Shown: positions 6,570 through 10,815 of the stretch, piece after piece | Numbering within the stretch: the first letter of the stretch is position 1 | Layout of the letters: every line of letters starts with the position of its first letter | NCBI GenBank assembly: GCA_039923935.1 | Contig: JBDTBU010000226.1 | Location: 1 to 10,815 of the forward strand | DNA length: 10,815 nucleotides | DNA from: Paraktedonobacter sp039923935 | Lineage (GTDB): Bacteria; Chloroflexota; Ktedonobacteria; Ktedonobacterales; Ktedonobacteraceae | Direction of reading: 5' to 3' | Translations under genes and position numbers: made by a program | The notes under the pieces: model-generated | The model's database searches: none | Told to the model about the DNA's origin: nothing | What the model saw: the letters and a program-made list of their open reading frames with translations, nothing else

Positions 6570-8285
6570 ATGTTTACATCACTTCCTAAGACAAGTGAAG
6601 CATTTGCAGTTTTAAGCTGGTCGGAGATTGAGCCATGGTACCGTGAGTTGCTGACCAGTCCACTTGCACAAGAGACATTGCAGTCCTGGCTAACCCAGTG
6701 GTCGGATCTAAGTGCGCTGGTCGATGAGACGGTAATGCTTCTGGATATTGCCTGTACCCAGAATACAGCGGACATCGAGCGTGTGGAGCGTAAGCAACGG
6801 TTCATGGAAGAGGTGCACGCGCCTCTCCAGGTGTTGGAACAGCAGGTCAAAGAACGACTGTTGGCTAGCGGACTGGAACCGGAGGACTTTGCGATTCCCC
6901 TACGCAACCTGCGTGCTGAGACAGCCCTGTATCGTGAAGAGAACCTCGCACTGTTGAACGATGATACGACCCTGAGCGACGAATATTTCCAGATTTGCGG
7001 GGCGCAGACGGTCATGTGGGAGGGAAAAGAAGTACCGATAACCACCGTCTATCCCGTTTTAAGTGATCCTGATCGGGCACGACGCGAGCAAGCTTGGCGC
7101 ACCATCGCCGAACGTCAAATGGCGGACCGCGAGGCACTGGATGCAATTTGGGTCAAGAAGATGCATCTGCGGCAACAGATTGCTCACAACGCTGGTTATG
7201 AGAACTACCGCGACTATCGCTGGCAGCAACTGTTGCGTTTCGATTACACACCAGCGGACTGTCTGGCCTTGCACGAAGCGGTTGAGCGGGTCATTGTACC
7301 AGCGGCCAGCCAGTTAGCGGAAAAGCGTCGCCAGCAACTGGGCGTCGAGAGCCTGCGGCCATGGGATCAGTATGTGAATCCACGAGCAAGCGAAGCACCA
7401 CGCACTGTCTCAGATGTCGATGGCTTGTTGCGGCAGTGTGCCATAGCCTTTCAACTCATCGATCCCCAGTTAGGGAACTACTTTGGGACGATGCTCCAGG
7501 AGCACCTTCTGGACTTGGAAGAGCGCCCGAACAAAGCACCAGGCGGCTATAATCTGCCTCTGGAGGTCAAACGCCGTCCTTTCGTCTTTGGACATGTGAA
7601 CTCGATTACCGATATCGCACCTCTGATCTTTCACGAGGCAGGACATGCCTTTCACGTCTTCGAGACGATCCCACTACCCTATATTCACCAGCGCAAAGAA
7701 AATGCTGTGCCCATAGAATTCGCGGAAGTCGCCTCGACCAGCATGGAGTTTATCGGGTCAATGTATCTCCAACAAGCGGGACTTTGCACAGAGCAGGAGG
7801 CGGCGCTGTTGCGTACGCAACACCTGGAGAGCATGTTGACAGGCTACTTTCCAGGTATTATCGTCGGGGATGCCTTCCAACATTGGGTCTATGACAACCC
7901 TGAACAGGGCATAGATCCGGACAAATGCCGACAAAAGTGGGCGGAACTCTCGCGGCGTTATCAGCCGGAGACTGACTGGAGCGACCTGGAAATGGCACAT
8001 AGTAATGCATGGCAGGGGGTATTGCATTTTTACTGTGTGCCGTTCTACATGATCGAGTACGCTTTTGCTGCGCTCGGCGCTTTCCAAGTCTGGAACAACT
8101 ACCTACACAACCCTCAAGCGGCGATCCAGCAGTATCGCGCTGCGCTCGCTCTGGGAGCAACGCGCACGATGCCGGAACTCTACGAGGCTGCTGGGGCAAA
8201 GTTTGCCGGTGACGATGAGATTCTGCAACTTGTGCTGAGATTAGTTAGCTCGACTGTTGAGCAGCTTGAAACAAAAGTTTCATAA
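6570..8285 (+). CDS. pepF: M3 family oligoendopeptidase (PepF-like zinc metallopeptidase)
   Basis: This 571-aa enzyme should hydrolyse short peptides in the cytoplasm, recycling oligopeptides left by protein turnover or uptake. The catalytic motif HEAGHAFH starts at residue 355: H355 and H359 bind zinc and E356 is the general base. The third zinc ligand is most likely E386 in FAEVASTSME. GGYNLP (325-330) and PFVFGHVNS (337-345) precede the active site, as in M3 relatives. The HFYCVPFYMIEYAFA segment (486-500) carries the His/Tyr residues that line the substrate cleft. Length is normal for the family (about 560-600). The ATG at 6570 is preceded by AAGGAGA with 9-nt spacing. A longer reading from TTG at 6513 would begin inside the predicted -35 box. 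The stop codon lies inside the shared terminator with ogt. Family assignment is secure; substrate range is not known. Confidence 0.95.
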   Translation: MFTSLPKTSEAFAVLSWSEIEPWYRELLTSPLAQETLQSWLTQWSDLSALVDETVMLLDIACTQNTADIERVERKQRFMEEVHAPLQVLEQQVKERLLASGLEPEDFAIPLRNLRAETALYREENLALLNDDTTLSDEYFQICGAQTVMWEGKEVPITTVYPVLSDPDRARREQAWRTIAERQMADREALDAIWVKKMHLRQQIAHNAGYENYRDYRWQQLLRFDYTPADCLALHEAVERVIVPAASQLAEKRRQQLGVESLRPWDQYVNPRASEAPRTVSDVDGLLRQCAIAFQLIDPQLGNYFGTMLQEHLLDLEERPNKAPGGYNLPLEVKRRPFVFGHVNSITDIAPLIFHEAGHAFHVFETIPLPYIHQRKENAVPIEFAEVASTSMEFIGSMYLQQAGLCTEQEAALLRTQHLESMLTGYFPGIIVGDAFQHWVYDNPEQGIDPDKCRQKWAELSRRYQPETDWSDLEMAHSNAWQGVLHFYCVPFYMIEYAFAALGAFQVWNNYLHNPQAAIQQYRAALALGATRTMPELYEAAGAKFAGDDEILQLVLRLVSSTVEQLETKVS

Positions 8286-8354
8286 ACAAGAAGAACGGGC
8301 ATGGCGGGCCACACAATGAAATCGTGTGGCCCGCCATGCCCGTTCTTCTTGTTT
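8284..8354. terminator. bidirectional terminator: perfect 31-bp inverted repeat between pepF and ogt
   Basis: The arms 8284-8314 and 8324-8354 are exact reverse complements over 31 nt, closing a 9-nt loop AATGAAATC. The core is GC-rich (GGGCATGGCGGGCCACAC) and the outer part is A-rich on one side and T-rich on the other, so it reads as an intrinsic terminator from both directions. It contains the last two bases of the pepF stop codon (8283-8285) and two bases of the convergent ogt stop codon (8353-8355). Confidence 0.9.
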
Positions 8355-8904
8355 AAGCTGGCACCGTCACACCTTCCAAAGCTAGCAGCCAATGTTTCAT
8401 GGGCAAGCCGCCGCCATAGCCGGTCAGTGTGCCATTGCTGCCAATAACACGATGGCAGGGGACGATGACCGCGACGGGATTGGCCCCGTTGGCCGCGCCC
8501 ACTGCACGCACGGCTTTGGGACTCCCAACAGCCTCGGCAATTTGCGCGTAACTGCGTGTCTGGCCGTAGGGGATACAATAGAGCGCTTCCCAAACGGCCA
8601 CTTGGAAGGGTGTGCCGCGCAAATCGAGCGGGCAGGAGAATTGGAGATGTTCCCCAGCCAGATAGCGCCGCAATTCGTCCATAGCCTGACGCAGCGGCTC
8701 AACATCTTCACCCTCGATCACGCGTGCAATAGCCATGCGGCGTTCCAGCAAACTCAGCCCATGTTCGCGGCTTGTGCCAGGCGTGCCCGTCCAGCAAATG
8801 CCCTTCTCCGTAGCGATCACCGTGCAAACACCCTGTGCGCTGGACGTGCTGCTCCAATAGAGCATCTCCGTTTTTGTTTTCACTTTGACAATTGGAATTG
8901 CCAT
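8353..8904 (-). CDS. ogt: methylated-DNA--protein-cysteine S-methyltransferase (O6-alkylguanine repair)
   Basis: This 183-aa suicide repair protein moves the alkyl group from O6-alkylguanine (and O4-alkylthymine) in DNA to its own cysteine. The acceptor is C150 in the diagnostic PCHRVIGSNG. The HTH region IPYGQTRSYAQIAEAVG (111-127) holds Y119. R133, in KAVRAVG, is the expected arginine finger that takes the place of the flipped base. The active-site loop TGYGGGLPMKHWLLALE follows. The N-terminal ribonuclease-H-like part (about 1-90) is present and lacks an Ada N-terminal domain, so it is an Ogt/MGMT type rather than Ada. The ATG at 8904 has AGGAGA 7 nt upstream; the longer reading from 8973 would start in the -35 box. 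It has its own promoter and a LexA-box-like site at the transcription start. Confidence 0.95.
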   Translation of the reverse strand: MAIPIVKVKTKTEMLYWSSTSSAQGVCTVIATEKGICWTGTPGTSREHGLSLLERRMAIARVIEGEDVEPLRQAMDELRRYLAGEHLQFSCPLDLRGTPFQVAVWEALYCIPYGQTRSYAQIAEAVGSPKAVRAVGAANGANPVAVIVPCHRVIGSNGTLTGYGGGLPMKHWLLALEGVTVPA

Positions 8905-8921
8905 ACAATTTCTCCTGATTT

Positions 8922-8935
8922 TGGACGTATGTTCG
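8922..8935 (-). promoter_or_regulatory. candidate LexA (SOS)-type operator upstream of ogt
   Basis: The minus strand reads CGAACATACGTCCA. It matches 12 of 14 positions of the Gram-positive SOS box CGAACRNRYGTTYG. The left half-site is perfect and the right is degenerate. It overlaps or immediately follows the predicted ogt transcription start (about 8938), a place where a repressor would block transcription. Whether this organism's LexA uses this motif cannot be told from the window. Confidence 0.4.
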
Positions 8936-8944
8936 TTCAGAAGA

Positions 8945-8973
8945 AGTGTAGCCGAAAACAAGAATCTCGTCAA
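8945..8973 (-). promoter_or_regulatory. promoter of ogt
   Basis: On the minus strand TTGACG (8968-8973), a 17-nt spacer and TACACT (8945-8950) lie in the gap after the dehydratase gene. Transcription would start near 8938, leaving a leader of about 33 nt that holds AGGAGA before the ATG at 8904. So ogt can be expressed independently of the gene upstream. Confidence 0.75.
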
Positions 8974-8994
8974 GTCGCATAGGAAAAACCTGAC

Positions 8995-9351
8995 CTACTT
9001 TACGCCCTTCGCCGTCCGAAATGCCTCGTCGGTCTTCGCGGCCATAATAAAATCGTTTTTGTGCAACCCACCGATGGCGTGCGTCCACCAACTCACCGTC
9101 ACCTTGCCCCACTCGGTTAGCAAGGCTGGATGGTGGCCCTCCATCTCGGCCAGTTCGCCGACGCGGTTGGTAAAGGCCAGAGCATGTACAAAATTATCGA
9201 AAGCAAACCGCCTGGTGATACGCGGAATGCCAAGCACTTCGGCAATTTTCCAATCCGGCAACTGGGCTACATAGCTAGCAATCTCATTATCTGCGGCTGG
9301 CGGCACCCCCCCTTCGCAGGGGATGCAACGCGCCTGATTAAGCTGTTCCAT
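8995..9351 (-). CDS. phhB: 4a-hydroxytetrahydrobiopterin dehydratase (pterin-4a-carbinolamine dehydratase)
   Basis: This 118-aa cytoplasmic enzyme dehydrates 4a-hydroxytetrahydropterin to the quinonoid dihydropterin, which recycles the cofactor of aromatic amino acid hydroxylases. The catalytic signature is EMEGHHPALLTEWGKV, with the His pair at 73-74, and THAIGGLHKNDF supplies H91. DWKI at 33-36 and RRFAFDNFVHALAF at 47-60 are also typical of the PCD fold. An N-terminal extension of about 20 residues (MEQLNQARCIPCEGGVPPAA) is common in bacterial members. The ATG at 9351 has AGGAGA 6 nt upstream. No phenylalanine hydroxylase gene is in the window, so the substrate source is unknown; PCD-like proteins have also been linked to molybdopterin metabolism. 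The ogt gene lies 90 nt downstream behind its own promoter. Confidence 0.93.
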   Translation of the reverse strand: MEQLNQARCIPCEGGVPPAADNEIASYVAQLPDWKIAEVLGIPRITRRFAFDNFVHALAFTNRVGELAEMEGHHPALLTEWGKVTVSWWTHAIGGLHKNDFIMAAKTDEAFRTAKGVK

Positions 9352-9425
9352 GAGTATTCTCCTCGCAACAAAATTGGTCGTTTTCCATCAAAAAGAGCAC
9401 GTTCAGAACGCTCATCTTTCTGTTT

Positions 9426-9431
9426 ATTATA
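9426..9431 (-). promoter_or_regulatory. -10 element of the phhB promoter
   Basis: The minus strand has a perfect TATAAT here, 74 nt before the phhB ATG. No convincing -35 is found at 16-18 nt; the best at 17 nt is ACACAT. The 5' leader contains AGGAGA and a small odd dyad CGTTCAGAACG (9400-9410). Confidence 0.4.
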
Positions 9432-9526
9432 CCCGCTTCTTGCTTTGAATGTGTCGAACAACATGACTGCTTACATGAGTTTGTTCCCATAGCCTCTGCT
9501 CGCTCGGAGATTTTGCAGAGAGTCGG

Positions 9527-9535
9527 TGGTACAAT
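9527..9535 (+). promoter_or_regulatory. extended -10 promoter of purN
   Basis: TGGTACAAT is a TGn-extended -10 with hexamer TACAAT at 9530-9535. There is no good -35, as expected for extended -10 promoters. Start near 9542 places the upstream GTG at 9526 outside the transcript, so translation must begin at the GTG at 9568. Confidence 0.55.
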
Positions 9536-9567
9536 CTACCAGACCTACAAAATACAAGGAGCGCCAT

Positions 9568-10167
9568 GTGAAACTGAGGCTAGGATTTATCTCATCCCAC
9601 GGTGGGAGCAGTATGCAGGCCATCTGCGCGGCCATTCAAACGGGACAACTGGACGCGGAGGCCAGGGTGGTAATCAGCAATAACAGCCAATCCAACGCGC
9701 TGGCCTTTGCTAGAGAAGCCACGATACCCGCGTATCATCTCAGCCTGAAGACAGAACAAACGGCTGAAAAGTTAGATCGTGCGATGTGTGAGACGTTGCT
9801 GGCTCACGAGGTGCAACTGGTCGTTCTAAGCGGCTATATGAAGAAATTGGGGCCACAGACGCTCGCTATGTATAAAGATCATATCCTGAACATTCATCCC
9901 GCTCTCTTGCCTACATATGGCGGCCAGGGGTTGTATGGCAACCATGTTCACGCGGCTGTCCTGGCCGCAGGAGAGCAGGAGACAGGTGTTACAATTCATC
10001 TGGTGGATGAGTATTATGACCACGGGCAAACTATCGCGCAATGCAAGATACCAGTCTTGCCTACAGATAGCGTAGAAAGCTTAGCACAACGCGTAAAAGA
10101 GCGCGAGCAGACGTTTTTTGTGGAAGTGCTCCAACAGATTGCAGCAAGCACAATTGAGGTTATCTAG
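9568..10167 (+). CDS. purN: phosphoribosylglycinamide formyltransferase (GAR transformylase)
   Basis: This 199-aa enzyme transfers the formyl group of 10-formyltetrahydrofolate to glycinamide ribonucleotide in de novo purine synthesis. The N-terminal phosphate-binding loop is SSHGGSSMQAI (9-19). The catalytic triad is N108 and H110 in LNIHPALLP, plus D151 in DEYYDHGQTI. The loop YGGQGLYGNHVHAAVLAAGE matches a known PurN sub-type. Length equals the usual 190-220 aa. The GTG at 9568 is chosen because AAGGAG lies 6 nt before it and the promoter lies just upstream. An ATG that overlaps it by one base is followed at once by TGA. No other purine gene is adjacent, so purN is outside a pur operon here. 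Confidence 0.95.
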   Translation: MKLRLGFISSHGGSSMQAICAAIQTGQLDAEARVVISNNSQSNALAFAREATIPAYHLSLKTEQTAEKLDRAMCETLLAHEVQLVVLSGYMKKLGPQTLAMYKDHILNIHPALLPTYGGQGLYGNHVHAAVLAAGEQETGVTIHLVDEYYDHGQTIAQCKIPVLPTDSVESLAQRVKEREQTFFVEVLQQIAASTIEVI

Positions 10168-10249
10168 CAAGAGCGCACATTGTTGGCAGGTCGTTCGAGA
10201 GCAATGACAGGGATTTCGCGTGGCCAGACCCTTGTCAGAATACCGCCTG

Positions 10250-10258
10250 TGGTATAAT
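10250..10258 (+). promoter_or_regulatory. extended -10 promoter of the coiled-coil gene
   Basis: TGGTATAAT combines a TGn extension with a perfect TATAAT at 10253-10258. A possible -35, TTGTCA (10232-10237), is only 15 nt away, so the extended -10 probably does most of the work. Start is near 10265, about 23 nt before the ATG. Confidence 0.6.
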
Positions 10259-10287
10259 CAGACCAGCCATAAAAAGTGAGGCGTGCT

Positions 10288-10638
10288 ATGTTAAATCGTG
10301 AAGAAATTGAACAAATAATTAACGAAAAGCTAGAGCCAATAACTGAAGAGATTGCAGCACTCAAAGCGCAACTTAGCAAAGTTGATCTGCTTGCCATCGA
10401 TAACCGCAACATAAGGCAATCATTAGGACGCATCGAAACCGCTCAAGGGGGCTTTAAAACCGCTCAAGAGGGCTTAAAACTCGATGTTGAACGCCAAGAA
10501 AAACGGATCATTCGTTTTGAAAAGCAGACAAACGATCAGTTTACCGACTTGAAGGCAGATAACACCATTATCAAAGAACAACTCTCCCTGGTTGTGACGA
10601 TGCTCCACCGTGTTCTACCCCTAGAAGAACAACGGTAA
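10288..10638 (+). CDS. small coiled-coil protein of unknown function
   Basis: I recognise no named family. The 116-aa protein is charged and almost wholly helical in appearance. The first part, REEIEQIINEKLEPITEEIA, and the run to residue about 105 show hydrophobic residues at heptad spacing. No signal peptide or membrane segment is seen. Residues 51-64 contain two adjacent heptads, TAQGGFK and TAQEGLK, encoded by a 21-bp tandem duplication. The ATG at 10288 has GTGAGG 6 nt upstream; an in-frame GTG at 10276 is part of that ribosome-binding site and is not the start. It has its own extended -10 promoter. A dimeric scaffold or adaptor is possible but unproven. Confidence 0.7.
   Translation: MLNREEIEQIINEKLEPITEEIAALKAQLSKVDLLAIDNRNIRQSLGRIETAQGGFKTAQEGLKLDVERQEKRIIRFEKQTNDQFTDLKADNTIIKEQLSLVVTMLHRVLPLEEQR
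10438..10479 (+). repeat. 21-bp tandem duplication inside the coiled-coil gene
   Basis: Two adjacent 21-nt units (10438-10458 and 10459-10479) differ at only a few positions. Each begins ACCGCTCAAG and they encode TAQGGFK and TAQEGLK. The length is exactly one heptad, so the coiled-coil phase is kept. Confidence 0.85.
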
Positions 10639-10701
10639 ACCCTAACCACAGGTCAAAAACAAGACCAAAGTATCTTGCTCAAATTGACAAAAGAACGAAG
10701 G

Positions 10702-10739
10702 CTGTGCACGGCCCGTTCATACTCAAGGACCGTGCACAG
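10702..10739. repeat. inverted repeat after the coiled-coil gene, possible hairpin
   Basis: CTGTGCACGG (10702-10711) is mirrored exactly by CCGTGCACAG (10730-10739). Two more base pairs form after one mismatch, leaving a 12-nt loop (10715-10726). No T run follows on either strand, so it is not a classical intrinsic terminator. The rest of the tail, 10639-10815, holds no gene I can support. Confidence 0.55.
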
Positions 10740-10815
10740 ATCATCTCGTCACCGCAACTATGGTTGGCAGGTAGCTGACGTTAAATCGACTGCACAAAGC
10801 ACATTTTTAATGGCA

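Noticed and set aside
6416..7045. 209-codon open frame on the minus strand
   Set aside because: It is antisense to the pepF 5' part and its promoter, has a serine/arginine-rich composition typical of a shadow frame, and no recognisable domain.
8392..8982. 196-codon plus-strand open frame opposite ogt
   Set aside because: It lies wholly opposite the confidently identified ogt gene and its promoter, and shows no domain or ribosome-binding support.
9400..9410. CGTTCAGAACG dyad in the phhB leader as an SOS box
   Set aside because: The half-sites are in the wrong order and spacing for CGAAC-N4-GTTCG, and only five base pairs are matched.
10684..10720. TTGACA near the window end as a promoter
   Set aside because: No -10 hexamer is found at 15-19 nt; the sequence there belongs to the CTGTGCACGG inverted repeat.
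10182..10772. 10-nt direct repeat GTTGGCAGGT flanking the coiled-coil gene (10182-10191 and 10763-10772)
   Set aside because: A 10-nt match is not rare in a window this size, and there is no transposase or terminal inverted repeat to make it a target-site duplication.

Overview
The window looks like chromosomal DNA of a Ktedonobacteria-like Chloroflexota bacterium. That placement is an inference. It rests on a mid-range GC content judged by eye, the style of the class III cyclase fragment, the HicB-like protein, a pair of large helicase-associated proteins, and proteins that resemble their Chloroflexota counterparts from memory. No database was searched. Nothing looks phage- or IS-derived: there is no transposase, integrase, CRISPR array or target-site duplication.

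Layout. Positions 1-555: the 5' part of a tRNA-Gly(GCC) on the minus strand behind a near-consensus promoter, a lone HicB-type antitoxin-like gene (minus), and back-to-back divergent promoters. One of these serves hicB; the other serves a class III nucleotide cyclase that is cut off halfway through its catalytic domain (555-890, plus). Positions 1020-5833: a two-gene minus-strand operon of about 800-aa proteins. The promoter-proximal protein carries a SWIM zinc finger and a SAP/Rho_N-like segment. Both proteins end in a module like the one found N-terminal in XPB/Ssl2 helicases, yet neither has a helicase motor. The genes are 5 nt apart and share several motifs, so they look like diverged paralogues. 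Positions 5833-6570: divergent promoters, a small two-helix membrane protein, a long hairpin and the pepF promoter. Positions 6570-8285: an M3 oligoendopeptidase with an intact zinc site. Positions 8284-8354: a perfect 31-bp inverted repeat that contains parts of both convergent stop codons. Positions 8353-9351: on the minus strand, an O6-alkylguanine-DNA alkyltransferase (ogt) with its own promoter and a LexA-box-like site, preceded upstream by pterin-4a-carbinolamine dehydratase. Positions 9527-10638: on the plus strand, purN and a small coiled-coil protein, each with an extended -10 promoter. The last 177 bases hold one more inverted repeat and no gene.

How the genes relate. Most units are single genes with their own promoters, doing housekeeping jobs: glycine tRNA, peptide turnover, alkylation repair, pterin recycling and purine synthesis. 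The most promising candidate for an undescribed system is the SWIM/XPB-N-like two-gene operon. Its co-translated, motor-less, DNA-binding-type partners suggest a two-subunit nucleic-acid complex or a helicase accessory. The ogt gene is the only recognised DNA-repair gene nearby and is not in the same operon.
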